DNA of 24,775 bases from an uncultured Clostridia bacterium (GTDB taxonomy: Bacteria > Bacillota > Clostridia > Oscillospirales > Oscillospiraceae), in contig CAMWSZ010000006.1 of assembly GCA_947177005.1 (NCBI GenBank), forward strand, positions 1 through 24,775, written 5' to 3'. A program made the position numbers and the translations under genes. The notes under the pieces were generated by a model, which made no database searches, was not told the DNA's origin, and saw only the letters and a list, made by a program, of their open reading frames with translations. Of the stretch, positions 1 through 8,887 are shown in pieces (position 1 is the stretch's first letter; each line of letters opens with the position of its first letter).

Positions 1-2
1 TG

Positions 3-755
3 CAGGGTACTCCGGTGAAAGAGCAGCAGGAGAAAACCTTGCAGGATACAGTGACTAAACTGGTATACCGCGAGGGCGGCTTTCCTGAAGATTCCGTTGC
101 CACCCCCGCAAAGAAAACAGCACCTGCAATTCCACACGAACTGGTATATCAGGAGAGTGGACATACGGAACAGCTGCTTCAGCCCAACAGCGTTCCGGTC
201 AAAGCTCACGATATCCGAACCGTACCGAGGACGGTACGGAACCGTCAGACGCTGCCGCTACATTCTGCCGCATCCCGAGATATCCGTATTTTGAACAGCC
301 AAAGCGTTCGGTCGCTGGAGGAACATTCCCATCCCCTAAAGCGCCAAATGGTAAGACCGGCAGAGCTGGCCTATTTGCGGCAGCCCGCGCCCGAGTCGGA
401 ACAGAAGGAACCTGCGGCACTGCCCCAGTGGGCACAGAAGCTGCTGGAAAAGCCGTCGGGTTCAGAGGGGTATGCAGAACAGAACCGTTATTCTGCATCT
501 GCTGGACGGATGCCGCCTGCAGGGCAGAAGTTTTCTTTGGACCGGACTGCGGGACAGACGGCTGGAACACAGATACGTCAGTGGACCGCGCCGAACGCGG
601 CGGCTCCCAGCATTTCCTACCGTACACCAGCCGGGCCGGACCGCCAGCCTCAGCCCGCCGCGCTCAGCGAGCGGGAGCTGCGCCGGGCGGCAGATAAAAT
701 ATACCGTATGATCGAAGAGCGCCTGCGCCGGGAGATGCGCAGAAACGGAAGATAA
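3..755 (+). CDS. CIS-associated disordered protein, 5' end possibly outside window
   Basis: The frame is open to the left edge, so the gene may begin before the window. The first visible start is GTG at 15, which has only a weak AGGG upstream, giving 246 residues. Most of the protein is rich in Pro, Gln, Ala, Arg and Ser with no predicted globular core, and looks disordered. The last 30 residues or so form a strongly charged helix (key pattern LRRAADKIYRMIEERLRRE). I believe similar basic C-terminal helices occur on small proteins placed just before the LysM adaptor in other CIS loci, but that is from memory. It sits 12 bp upstream of the LysM adaptor gene, so it is probably a tail or baseplate accessory factor, or less likely a tube cargo. 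Function is not known. Confidence 0.7.
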   Translation, partial: QGTPVKEQQEKTLQDTVTKLVYREGGFPEDSVATPAKKTAPAIPHELVYQESGHTEQLLQPNSVPVKAHDIRTVPRTVRNRQTLPLHSAASRDIRILNSQSVRSLEEHSHPLKRQMVRPAELAYLRQPAPESEQKEPAALPQWAQKLLEKPSGSEGYAEQNRYSASAGRMPPAGQKFSLDRTAGQTAGTQIRQWTAPNAAAPSISYRTPAGPDRQPQPAALSERELRRAADKIYRMIEERLRREMRRNGR

Positions 756-767
756 AGGAGAGACGTC

Positions 768-1505
768 ATGTTTGCAGGTGCTGCCAATCCCAATATTTTG
801 GTCCCGCTGAAAAAAATGCAGATCACAAATCTGGACACCAACAAGTCCTTCGACGTTCTCTACAATCCCCAGAGCTATCAGCAGAGCCGCTCGGCGGAAT
901 ACGCCCAGCTCCCTGTAATGGGGACTGATGTGCCAATGCTCCAGTTCAACCACGGCTCCGGTGAGACATTGAAGGTGCAGCTGTTCTTCGACAGCCTCTC
1001 CGCCGGCAGCGAGGTGGGCGGCACGGATGAGGACAGAAACAAATTTTCTGCCAACAGCCGCCAGTCCTCTGCTAACAATCAAATCGACGTTCGGGATTAT
1101 ACGAAAAAAATTTATGACCTGACCCTTGTCCCGGGACCGAATGGACCGAAGCACGCGCCGCCCAGGCTGCGTCTGGTGTGGGGCTCCCTCTTTTTCGAGG
1201 GATATCTCATATCCTGTTCCCAGAACTTTGTCCGCTTTGACGAAAACGGACAGCCGGTACGGGCTACGCTGGACTGTGAGTTCCGGCAGTATATTGATCC
1301 GGCCATGCAAAACAGCCAAAGACCTTTGGAGTCGCCGGACACCACCAAATACCGGCTGGTGCATCAGAGCGACTCGCTCTGGTCCCTGGCGGGCAAGGAA
1401 TACGGCGAAACCGGACAGTGGCGCGCCATTGCTTCCGCTAATGGCCTGGCCAATCCCAGAAAGCTCCGCACGGGCGACCTGCTGGTTCTCCCGGGGCTGG
1501 AGTAA
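768..1505 (+). CDS. LysM-domain CIS tube/baseplate adaptor (Pvc7-like)
   Basis: This 245-residue protein resembles the contractile injection system tube-protein N-terminal family, with the diagnostic YNPQSYQQ stretch near residues 31-38 and a following beta-rich domain (LQFNHGSGETLKVQLFFD). A LysM domain occupies about residues 195-245, starting YRLVHQSDSLWSLAGKEYG and ending with a typical GDLLVLPG. In related particles (Pvc7/Afp7, T4 gp53 analogues) such proteins join the inner tube to the baseplate hub through LysM. A clear AAGGAG at 755-760 precedes ATG 768 by a normal distance. The gene is followed at once by the hub and spike genes, the usual CIS order. Recognition as a CIS tube/LysM protein is firm; the exact Pvc7 equivalence is inferred from order. 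Confidence 0.9.
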   Translation: MFAGAANPNILVPLKKMQITNLDTNKSFDVLYNPQSYQQSRSAEYAQLPVMGTDVPMLQFNHGSGETLKVQLFFDSLSAGSEVGGTDEDRNKFSANSRQSSANNQIDVRDYTKKIYDLTLVPGPNGPKHAPPRLRLVWGSLFFEGYLISCSQNFVRFDENGQPVRATLDCEFRQYIDPAMQNSQRPLESPDTTKYRLVHQSDSLWSLAGKEYGETGQWRAIASANGLANPRKLRTGDLLVLPGLE

Positions 1506-1514
1506 TTCCGTTTT

Positions 1515-1524
1515 GAGGAGGAGG
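1515..1524 (+). promoter_or_regulatory. Ribosome binding site supporting a TTG start
   Basis: GAGGAGGAGG lies 10 nt before TTG 1535. No ATG or GTG alternative occurs near the beginning of this frame, so this site decides the start of the hub gene. Confidence 0.6.
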
Positions 1525-1534
1525 CGGATCGCGT

Positions 1535-2626
1535 TTGGATACCGGTGTCTACACATATACCGGCCTGTCAGCCCAATACAATGGTTTTATCGCGCCGGCC
1601 AGTGAGATCGTCATCGGAAGCATAACAATCCAAAGCAACGAGTATCTGATTCCGGAGCTGGATGTGGATTTGGCGGCAGATGGAACCGCCAGCGGATGCA
1701 GCTTCACGCTGGACGGACAGTATGACGTTGCGAACAGCCGGTGGAAGGACGAGCTGGGCAAGGCCCTGCAGGTGGGCGCGAAGTTGATTGTCCGGGGCGG
1801 TTATGAGAAAAAAAAGGAGCTGTTTTATGGCTTTATAGACGATTATACCATTGAGATGAACAGCAGCGGCGCCCCGCGGGTACATATCAGCGGCGCAGAC
1901 GGCTTGGCTTATTTAATGGATCTGCGCGAGCCGTATTACGGCGGACAGGAAAAAGCGGCGCAGATCGTGCGGAAAATCCTGAACAAAAGCGTCTCGGCCG
2001 GCTTTGCCACCAGCGTCAAGGTGGGACAGCTCAGCGATTTCGAGACGCCCATCGTAAAAGAACAGGTGGACGACTGGAAATTTCTGAACATGATGGCGCA
2101 GCGCCACGGGGCTACCCTGATGTCATCGGACGGGGAACTGATCTTCGATAAACTGATGGAGTCCTCCTCTCCGGTCTTGACCCTGACACACAACACCAAT
2201 CTCCGTTCCTTCACCAGGCGGGTTTCTATGGCGCACCAGGTGGGATTTGTGGAGATCTGGGGCCGGGACGTGAACCAGAAGGCCATTAAGGGTGTGGTCA
2301 ATTCCGTCAGCGTGGGGTCCGGGAAATCCGCCGCCCAGGTGGTCGGCAGTCTGAGCAGCGCCGGCCTGCGGGAGTACAGCGAGTTTGTCCGGACAGAGGA
2401 GGAGTGCAGGATCCTGGCGCAGAACCGGCTGAACGGCATCGCAATGGGATTTGTGTCCGGCGAAGGGAGCTGCATTGGCATCCCGGAGCTGATTGCCGGA
2501 CGGTATCTGAAAATCGACAGCCCCGATCCCACTGTAAACGGCCAATATTTTTTGACAAAAGTCCGCCACAGCTTTACGCAGGACGGTTATACGACCTCGT
2601 TTGAATTCAAGGCAGCAAAAATCTAG
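1535..2626 (+). CDS. Baseplate hub protein, phage late control gpD / gp27-like (VgrG N-terminal half)
   Basis: The 363-residue protein resembles the phage late control D (gpD) family: an N-terminal beta-barrel region (SGCSFTLDGQYDVANSRWKD about residues 51-70), then a segment with the family-like pattern YGFIDDYTIEMNSSGAPRVHISGADGL and a second barrel domain with LTHNTNLRSFTRRVS. It ends QYFLTKVRHSFTQDGYTTSFEFKAAKI, a common ending of gpD/VgrG hub domains. In CIS particles a trimer of this protein forms the hub that holds the spike and meets the tube. Full VgrG proteins fuse this part to a gp5-like spike; here the spike is a separate gene 15 bp downstream. The start is TTG, chosen because of the upstream purine-rich site. 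Confidence 0.88.
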   Translation: MDTGVYTYTGLSAQYNGFIAPASEIVIGSITIQSNEYLIPELDVDLAADGTASGCSFTLDGQYDVANSRWKDELGKALQVGAKLIVRGGYEKKKELFYGFIDDYTIEMNSSGAPRVHISGADGLAYLMDLREPYYGGQEKAAQIVRKILNKSVSAGFATSVKVGQLSDFETPIVKEQVDDWKFLNMMAQRHGATLMSSDGELIFDKLMESSSPVLTLTHNTNLRSFTRRVSMAHQVGFVEIWGRDVNQKAIKGVVNSVSVGSGKSAAQVVGSLSSAGLREYSEFVRTEEECRILAQNRLNGIAMGFVSGEGSCIGIPELIAGRYLKIDSPDPTVNGQYFLTKVRHSFTQDGYTTSFEFKAAKI

Positions 2627-2641
2627 GGAGGTGCAGCGCAT

Positions 2642-3403
2642 ATGGGCCTTGCCGAACAACTGGATGCTCTAATGGGCAATGCCGGCATCATGCCGGGACG
2701 GGATATGTCCCGTTTTGGACTGACTCTGGCTCAGGTGACCAATATCACGGATCCGGATAATTTCAACCGCGTCAAGTGTCTGCCCATTGGCTCCGAACCC
2801 AACGAGGAGACCGACTGGTGCTATGTCATGACCCCAATGGGCGGCAAGGACTGCGGGATGTTTTTCTTCCCGCAGGTTGACGATCTGGTGGTTCTGGCCT
2901 ATCTGGATCAGGATGTACACCGCCCGCTGGTATTGGGCGGGTTCTGGAACACGGAAACCACACCTCCCTATCCGGTACAGGACGGGGTGTTCTATGAGTA
3001 CAGCATCCGTACACCGAAAAAAACGGAGTTTGTACTCTATGACGAGGACCAGAAGCAGAAGGCAACCCTGATTATGCCGTCGGGAACCTTTCTCCGGTTG
3101 GATGACGAGGAGAAAAAAATCAGTCTCCAGGATAAGGACGGAAACAACAGTCTCGTCATGGATTTGGATAAGGGCGAGACGCTTATGAAGGCGAGTTCGA
3201 AAATTACTTTGGATGTGGGCGGGACGCAGATCATTATCGAAAAAAGCGGCAATATCACGATTAAGGGAAGCAGCACCATTTCCATAGAGGGCACCGATAT
3301 CAAGTCTAAAGCCAGCAACGAAATAAAAATGGAAGCCATGCAGCTCGATATGCAGGCCAGCGGCCAGGCCGTGCTGAAGGGAACCATGGTCAAGATTAAT
3401 TAG
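2642..3403 (+). CDS. Spike protein, gpV / gp5-like OB-fold with C-terminal beta-helix
   Basis: This 253-residue protein carries a gp5/gpV-type OB-fold at about residues 25-105: VTNITDPDNFNRVKCLPIG, then WCYVMTPMGGKDCGMFF, FPQVDDLVVLAYLDQDVHRP and LVLGGFWN, which is the family's standard sequence of motifs. The C-terminal part (about 130-253) is built of short alternating hydrophobic strands (ITLDVGGTQIIIEKSGNITI and similar), as expected for the trimeric beta-helix of a puncturing spike. It is preceded by GGGAGGTG at 2626-2633. Together with the upstream hub gene it makes a split VgrG. No effector extension is visible at the C-terminus, which ends with the helix-like strand VLKGTMVKIN. The spike should be capped by the PAAR-like protein encoded at 19196. 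Confidence 0.9.
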   Translation: MGLAEQLDALMGNAGIMPGRDMSRFGLTLAQVTNITDPDNFNRVKCLPIGSEPNEETDWCYVMTPMGGKDCGMFFFPQVDDLVVLAYLDQDVHRPLVLGGFWNTETTPPYPVQDGVFYEYSIRTPKKTEFVLYDEDQKQKATLIMPSGTFLRLDDEEKKISLQDKDGNNSLVMDLDKGETLMKASSKITLDVGGTQIIIEKSGNITIKGSSTISIEGTDIKSKASNEIKMEAMQLDMQASGQAVLKGTMVKIN

Positions 3404-3450
3404 GGTCCTGCCGCAGTACTTCTTACAGAAACCGCCCAGGATACCAAGCC

Positions 3451-3479
3451 TTCCGCCCGGCAGCGGGAAAGAATTTTTT
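3451..3479 (+). terminator. Weak intrinsic terminator or attenuator-like hairpin
   Basis: TTCCGC (3451-3456) can pair with GCGGGAA (3463-3469, one bulged G) around a 6-nt loop, and a run of six T (3474-3479) follows four bases later. It lies in the 112-bp gap between the spike and gp25-like genes. The stem is short and bulged, so any termination would be partial. No convincing promoter is visible in the rest of the gap. Confidence 0.3.
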
Positions 3480-3515
3480 GTCAAAGCTTCGTCTATCAGG
3501 AAGGAGGGAACGCCC

Positions 3516-3935
3516 ATGAACGGAAAAGAATTTTTGGGCCGCGGCCTGAAATTTCCATTGCAGGTGGATCCCAGGACCGGAATGCTGGCCATGTCGGACC
3601 AGGAGGAGGATATCCGGGAGGCCATCGGCATCATCCTGAACACCATGCAGGGAGAGCGGGTGATGCGTCCGGATTTCGGAACCAATATTATCGATTACGT
3701 GTTTTCTCCCTCTTCCAGCTCGGTCCGGCAGAGTCTGGCCCACGAGGTCTGGCAGCAGCTGCTGTATCAGGAGCCGCGTATCGTGGACGTTCAGGTAGAG
3801 TGCGGCGAGGCCGGCCAGATGGCCGGCGCAATCCTCGTGACGGTGAGTTATACGGTGCGCAGTACCAATAACCGCTATAATCAGGTATATCCCTTCTACG
3901 TGACGGAAGGCTCGGAAGGGGGCGGCATCGGATGA
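3516..3935 (+). CDS. Baseplate wedge protein, gp25/gpW-like (Pvc9-like)
   Basis: The 139-residue protein matches the GPW/gp25 family in length and motifs: DIREAIGIILNTMQGERVM followed by RPDFGTNIIDYVF, then LLYQEPRIVDVQVE and a C-terminal strand pair. gp25-type proteins sit in the baseplate inner ring and start sheath polymerisation in phages, T6SS (TssE) and eCIS. A strong AAGGAGGG (3501-3508) precedes ATG 3516. Its last codons overlap the next gene by ATGA (3932-3935), indicating translational coupling with the large baseplate-J protein, as is common for gp25 and gp6 homologues. Recognition is firm. Confidence 0.93.
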   Translation: MNGKEFLGRGLKFPLQVDPRTGMLAMSDQEEDIREAIGIILNTMQGERVMRPDFGTNIIDYVFSPSSSSVRQSLAHEVWQQLLYQEPRIVDVQVECGEAGQMAGAILVTVSYTVRSTNNRYNQVYPFYVTEGSEGGGIG

Positions 3936-6811
3936 ATCAGCCGGTATTGGACCCCCGGGACCTGAACGCGCTGCGGCGTCAGGTGGAAGCGCTTGCCCGG
4001 GCCTATACGCCGGAGTGGCGGTTCGAGTGGGCCAGAGAGGACCCGGGCGCCGCATTGGCGGAACTGTTCTGCCAGATGTTCGGGCAGACCGTGGACCGTC
4101 TCAACTCAATTCCGGAAAAATTCTATATCGAATTTCTGCGGATGACCGGCTATCAGCTGCCGGGTCCCGCCTGCGCGGCGGGCACCGTCCGCTTTACGGT
4201 GCATTACACGGTGGAAGAACCGGTTGCCGTACCGGCGGGCACCCAGCTCTTTACCCCGGACCAGGACGGGCAGAACATTGTCTATGAGACGGAACGGGCT
4301 ATCGAGGCCACCTCCGCCGCCCTGCGGGACGTGTATCTGGTAGACGGGCAGCGCGACAGCATCCGGCGGCTTGATCTGACGGCTCCGCAGCGGTTTTTTG
4401 CGCCGGACGAGGGGGAGGAGCTGCAAAAGCACCGCTTCTTTTTCAGCGAGGACGACGTTCTGCGTCTGGACTGTCCCGCCCGCGTGGAGGTGGAGCTGCG
4501 CCAGGCCGCCCGTTATCTGGAGGAAGACACCGCCCGCCGTCTGACGGCGGAGGGCATGACATGGTCCTATCTCCACAATGGGCAGAGCCTGCCCTTCGAT
4601 CAGGTGCGGCCCGACTGCGGCCGTATCCTTCTGGAAAAACGGAACAGCCTGAATATGGATCCGGACGGTTCCGGCCATGTCTGTATCGCCTGCCAGGGCA
4701 AGGCGGAACAGGCGCTGGAGGTAGAGGAAATCTTTGTGCGTACGGAGCCGCTGGACCGGTTCCCGGTGCAGAGCATGGCCTTCGGCGACCTGCCGGTTTT
4801 GCCGGGGGAGGGCGGCTACTGTTTTGGACGCCGCCCCGCCGCCTATGGGATGTTTTTTCTGCGCTCGGACACCGCCTTTTCCAAACGGGGGGCGCGGGTC
4901 AATCTGCGTCTGGAGATCCGTTCCATTGTGGATGAACCGGTTTCGGATGGTCCCCAATACGATTTCCGGCAGCCGATTATCGACAAGCAGGGCGCAGTGG
5001 CCGTTAAGCCGGACGACGTATACATCTCCGAGGTAGTATGGGAGTATTTTAACGGCCTGGGCTGGCGGCAGCTGGAGGTCTCCGGCGACCGAAACCCTTT
5101 CTCCTGCAAGCGTGAAGGACCGCTGGAGACGGTGTTTCAGGTGCCGGAAGATATCCGGGAGACCGAAGTCAATGCGGAACGGGGCCTGTTTATCCGGGCG
5201 CGGGCAGTGCGGGTGGAAAACGAGTATTCCATGTACCAGCGCTGGGTGGTTCCCTTTGTGCATGAGGCGCAGCTGCTGTGGCAGTACGAAAAGAGCAGGC
5301 CCGTCCGGCTGGCCGGAGCGGAAAACAATGGCGGACATATATGGGTAGAGGACACCAAACTGAAGCTTCGGGCGCTGGAGACGATGGAAGCGGCGCCCCA
5401 GGCGATGTATTTCCGCTTTGACCGGAGTCCCAACGCCATGCCGCTGTCACTGCGCTTTGAGATGTCCGGGCACAGGCCGGTGGAGGACCAGCTGCTGTGG
5501 GAGTGCTGGACCGGAAAGGAGTTCCAGCCGGTGCAGTGGCTGGATTTAACAGGAAACTTGCATCATACGGGCCATATGCTGATTTATCTGCCCGAAAAGC
5601 TTCCGGCAGCGCGGCTGCTGGGCACGGAGGGCCGCTGGCTGCGGCTGCGCAGAAGTTCATTTCTGCCGTGCGCCGCGCCGCGGGTGTCCGCCATTCGGTG
5701 CAATACGGTACCCGTCCGGCAGCAGCAGCGGGAGGACGACGTATTCTTTGATACCGGTATTTATGAGGGCAACAAGCAGGTGCGGCTTCTGTCAGGACCG
5801 GTACAGCGGTGCGAGGTCTGGATTGATGAGATAGCAGGCGTTTCCATGGCACAGGCCCGGGCGCTTGCGGATGTGTGCCCCACCCGTCTGGAGTGGGAGG
5901 ACAGCGTCCTGCGCCGGTGCTGGGTGCGCTGGGAACGGGTGGAGGACCTGGGACTGGCTGGCCCGGAGGACCGGGTATACGAGCTGGACCCCTATACGGG
6001 AATCATCCAATTCGGGGACGGACAGCAGGGAATGGTCCCGCCGCGCGGGGACCACAATATCCGTGTCTCCTATACCAGCGGCGGCGGCGGGCGCGGAAAC
6101 GCGCCGTCCGGCCGGGTCAACGCGCTGGTGGGTGCCCTGCCCCGCATCAGCCAGGTGGAGAATATCACCGCTATGAGCGGCGGAACGGACCGGTTTCCGC
6201 CCGAACGGGTGGAGGCACTGGGAAGCCGCCGTCTCCGCCACCGGGGCCGTGCGGCGGGACGCCGGGATTTTGAGGAGCTGGTGGCGGGAGCGTTCCCGCA
6301 GGTGAAGCATGTGCGGTGCTTTACCGGTCTGGACCGCCGGGAACAAAAGGCTCCCGGTCATGTGACGGTGGTGCTGGACGGCTTCGGCGGCGAGGGTATG
6401 GAGGAGCTGTGCGAGCAGGTCTATGCCTATCTGGCATCCCGGGCCAGCTGCTGCCTGGTGCAGGAAAAACGGCTCCATGTCTGTCCGGCGGTGCGCACGG
6501 CCATCAGTACAAAAGTGACCATCGGCGTGGAACAGCTGGACCAGGCGGCGGATACCCAGCAGGAAATTGTGCGCCGCCTGCGGAAGCTGATTGAAAAGAC
6601 CTGGGGAAGCCGTCCCATCGGTGAACAGATCCGGCTGGATGAGATCTGGCGCACGGTGCGGGATACGCCCAACGTGCGGCTGATCCACCAGATTCAGGTG
6701 GAGGGCGCGTTTGACCGGGAGGGCCAGCCCCGTCTGGTACCCATTGAGAGCGAGACCAGACTGGCGTACGCCGTGGTGGAAAACGGCGCGCATCTGGTGC
6801 AGATACGATAA
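3932..6811 (+). CDS. Baseplate J / gp6-like wedge protein (Pvc11-like, TIGR02243 type)
   Basis: At 959 residues this is the size of large CIS baseplate wedge proteins. The N-terminus (RDLNALRRQVEALARAYTPE, then LAELFCQMFGQTVDRLNSIP) is typical of putative baseplate assembly proteins. The signature of the J-like core is at about residues 682-722: YELDPYTGIIQFGDGQQG, VPPRGDHNIRVSY and GGGGRGNAPSG, followed by TAMSGGTDRFPPERVEALGS and a region marked by RRDFEELVAGAFPQVKHVRC. Such proteins form the wedge that triggers sheath contraction. The gene starts inside the end of the gp25-like gene (ATGA) and is followed by a second J-type gene. No membrane helix is seen, unlike what would be needed if this protein itself anchored the particle. 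Confidence 0.92.
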   Translation: MNQPVLDPRDLNALRRQVEALARAYTPEWRFEWAREDPGAALAELFCQMFGQTVDRLNSIPEKFYIEFLRMTGYQLPGPACAAGTVRFTVHYTVEEPVAVPAGTQLFTPDQDGQNIVYETERAIEATSAALRDVYLVDGQRDSIRRLDLTAPQRFFAPDEGEELQKHRFFFSEDDVLRLDCPARVEVELRQAARYLEEDTARRLTAEGMTWSYLHNGQSLPFDQVRPDCGRILLEKRNSLNMDPDGSGHVCIACQGKAEQALEVEEIFVRTEPLDRFPVQSMAFGDLPVLPGEGGYCFGRRPAAYGMFFLRSDTAFSKRGARVNLRLEIRSIVDEPVSDGPQYDFRQPIIDKQGAVAVKPDDVYISEVVWEYFNGLGWRQLEVSGDRNPFSCKREGPLETVFQVPEDIRETEVNAERGLFIRARAVRVENEYSMYQRWVVPFVHEAQLLWQYEKSRPVRLAGAENNGGHIWVEDTKLKLRALETMEAAPQAMYFRFDRSPNAMPLSLRFEMSGHRPVEDQLLWECWTGKEFQPVQWLDLTGNLHHTGHMLIYLPEKLPAARLLGTEGRWLRLRRSSFLPCAAPRVSAIRCNTVPVRQQQREDDVFFDTGIYEGNKQVRLLSGPVQRCEVWIDEIAGVSMAQARALADVCPTRLEWEDSVLRRCWVRWERVEDLGLAGPEDRVYELDPYTGIIQFGDGQQGMVPPRGDHNIRVSYTSGGGGRGNAPSGRVNALVGALPRISQVENITAMSGGTDRFPPERVEALGSRRLRHRGRAAGRRDFEELVAGAFPQVKHVRCFTGLDRREQKAPGHVTVVLDGFGGEGMEELCEQVYAYLASRASCCLVQEKRLHVCPAVRTAISTKVTIGVEQLDQAADTQQEIVRRLRKLIEKTWGSRPIGEQIRLDEIWRTVRDTPNVRLIHQIQVEGAFDREGQPRLVPIESETRLAYAVVENGAHLVQIR

Positions 6812-6829
6812 CGGAAGGAGGGGTGCGGT

Positions 6830-8866
6830 ATGCTGGTATCCAGACAGCTGGACGATCAGAGCTATGAGGAAATTGTCCGGGAGGCGAGAGGGCGTCTGCC
6901 CTGGCTGTGTCCTGTGTGGACGGACCACAACGCCCACGACCCCGGTATCACGATCATGGAATTGATGTCCTGGTACAAGGAGATGCAACAGTATCACATG
7001 GACCAGGTGACGCAGGCGATTCAGCGGCGCCTGCTGGCGCTGGCGGGCGGCCGTGTCCGGGCCGCACAGGCGGCGCGGTGCGCGATTGAGGCCGGTTCGG
7101 ACTGCCCCGCCCAGCGGGAACTGGCACGCCTGACCAACCGGCAGGGGATCACCTTCGAACTGACGGAGCCGGTCCCGGCGGTGCGGGGAGAGCTGGCCCG
7201 TGTGCTGGTAGAGTCCACGGAGGGGCGGCGCGATGTCACTGGCATGGTGGCCGACGGACAGGCGTTCCAGCCGTTTTCCTTCGGGAAAGGGGAGTCCAGC
7301 GTACTGCTGATGGGCTTCCGGACTCTGCCGGAGGGAGCGCTCCGGCTGTGGTTCACTGTGGATGAGCCGAACCGCCGCAATCCCCCGCTGGACCCGCAGA
7401 CCCCGCCCCCGCGGATTCTGGCTTGGGAAAAGGCGGGACTGGGACCTGTGGAGCCGGTTTCGGACGAAACATGGCGTCTGAGCTGGAGCGGATATATTAC
7501 CTTCGCGGCGGAGGGTGTCTGGCCCCGCGGAGAGGACGGTTTGTACTGGCTGCGCCTGCGGCTGGCCGAACCGGGCTGTGAGGAGCAGGTGCGGCTGCGG
7601 GGCATCAGTGCCGTGCGGTACGAGGCCGCGCAGCAGGAGACACGCGCCAAGAGCCAGTACTGCCGTCTGGAGGACCAGCCCGGCCGGCAGGTCTTATTGG
7701 AAAGCGCTCTGGACCAGTGGGGCGATCTGGCGGTGTTCCTTCGGAAGGACGCCGGATGGGAGCAGATTGTACCGGAGAAGGATGAGGTCACCTCTCAGGG
7801 ACGGACCCTGACGGTGGACGGAAGAGGCGGCGCACAGGACGGCGCGGACAATCTGTTTGTGGTGTGTCTGGACCCGATGTATCTGCCCAACCTGCTGTTC
7901 GACTGCAAGGGGCTGCCAGGGGAATCGCTGTATCTGGACCTTCGGGGCCAGCAGGTTCTGGATCAAAAACTGCGGCTGGTCTGCGACACCCTGGACCGGG
8001 ACGGCGAAATCCGTCCGGCTCTGTGGCGGTGTGTAGACGATTTAAGCATATGCGGCCCCCGCGACCGGGTATTTACGTATGATCCCCGGCGGGAGACCGT
8101 TACCTTCGGCGACGGACTGCGGGGGGCGGTGCCGGCGGCGGGACAGGGCGCGGTGCTGGTGGCGGACCTTGTGCTGTCACAGTGCGGCAAAGGAAATATC
8201 CCCGCTAACGCCCGGCTGTCGTTTGTGCAGTCGGGGATTCCCGTGGACAACACCCCGGCCTCCGGCGGCCGGGACAAGGAGAGTCTGAACCAGGTCCGCG
8301 GGCGTCTGCTCCGGGAGCTGGACTCTACCCAGAAATGCCTTACCGCGCAGGATTTCGAGGACCGTGCGATGGAGACGCCGGGCCTGCGGGTGGCCGCGGC
8401 AAAGGCCCTGCCCGGCTATGCGGGACGGGAACGCCGTGCGGCAGCGGTGACGGTGGTCGTGCTGCCGGCCGGCGGCGCGGCGCGGCCTCAGCCGGACCAG
8501 CGGTTTTTGGATGCGGTCAGGCGGCAGATGGAGCGGCGGCGGCCAATCTGTGTGCAGGTCCGCGTGACCGGTCCCCAGTATATCCCCCTGTCGCTGGCCG
8601 CGCAGCTGTGGGTGAGCGGCACGGACCGGGCGGCGGCGGAGCAGGCCCTGCGGGATTTCTTCGCCGTGACAAAGGAGCGCATCGGCGAGACCGTCCGGCG
8701 GGACGATGTGACGGCCTGCTTGCAGGCCGTCCCGGGCGTATTGCAGGTGCGGCGGCTGGAGATACACAGCATGGAGGGCTACCGGACCGCCGGAGGCGAT
8801 ATCCGTCTGCCTCCGGACGCCATCCCCTATTGGAGCGAATTGGATCTGGAACTGGTCCGGGCATAG
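6830..8866 (+). CDS. Second baseplate J-like wedge protein (Pvc12 position)
   Basis: This 678-residue protein is related to its upstream neighbour. It opens with LDDQSYEEIVREARGRLP, CPVWTDHNAHDPGITIMELM, a common opening of putative baseplate assembly proteins. Near residues 413-437 it repeats the core signature of the first J protein (FTYDPRRETVTFGDGLRG, AVPAAGQG) and then CGKGNIPANARLSF and ASGGRDKESLNQV. The C-terminal third contains QDFEDRAMETPGLRVAAAKA. AAGGAGGGG (6815-6823) precedes ATG 6830. By order it takes the place of Pvc12/gp7, the partner that pairs with gp6 in the wedge. Assignment to the J-like family is good; which of the two plays the gp6 or gp7 role is inferred from order and size. 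Confidence 0.88.
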   Translation: MLVSRQLDDQSYEEIVREARGRLPWLCPVWTDHNAHDPGITIMELMSWYKEMQQYHMDQVTQAIQRRLLALAGGRVRAAQAARCAIEAGSDCPAQRELARLTNRQGITFELTEPVPAVRGELARVLVESTEGRRDVTGMVADGQAFQPFSFGKGESSVLLMGFRTLPEGALRLWFTVDEPNRRNPPLDPQTPPPRILAWEKAGLGPVEPVSDETWRLSWSGYITFAAEGVWPRGEDGLYWLRLRLAEPGCEEQVRLRGISAVRYEAAQQETRAKSQYCRLEDQPGRQVLLESALDQWGDLAVFLRKDAGWEQIVPEKDEVTSQGRTLTVDGRGGAQDGADNLFVVCLDPMYLPNLLFDCKGLPGESLYLDLRGQQVLDQKLRLVCDTLDRDGEIRPALWRCVDDLSICGPRDRVFTYDPRRETVTFGDGLRGAVPAAGQGAVLVADLVLSQCGKGNIPANARLSFVQSGIPVDNTPASGGRDKESLNQVRGRLLRELDSTQKCLTAQDFEDRAMETPGLRVAAAKALPGYAGRERRAAAVTVVVLPAGGAARPQPDQRFLDAVRRQMERRRPICVQVRVTGPQYIPLSLAAQLWVSGTDRAAAEQALRDFFAVTKERIGETVRRDDVTACLQAVPGVLQVRRLEIHSMEGYRTAGGDIRLPPDAIPYWSELDLELVRA

Positions 8867-8887
8867 GGCTTGTAAGGGAGCGATTGT

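Noticed and set aside
3404..3515. Possible promoter (TTGTCA at 3478-3483) before the gp25-like gene
   Set aside because: No acceptable -10 hexamer is present at the right spacing.
3465..3540. Similar GAAAGAATTTTTTG / GAAAAGAATTTTTGGG sequences about 55 bp apart
   Set aside because: The match is short and AT-run based, and one copy is inside the gp25-like coding sequence; not enough for a repeat or regulatory element.
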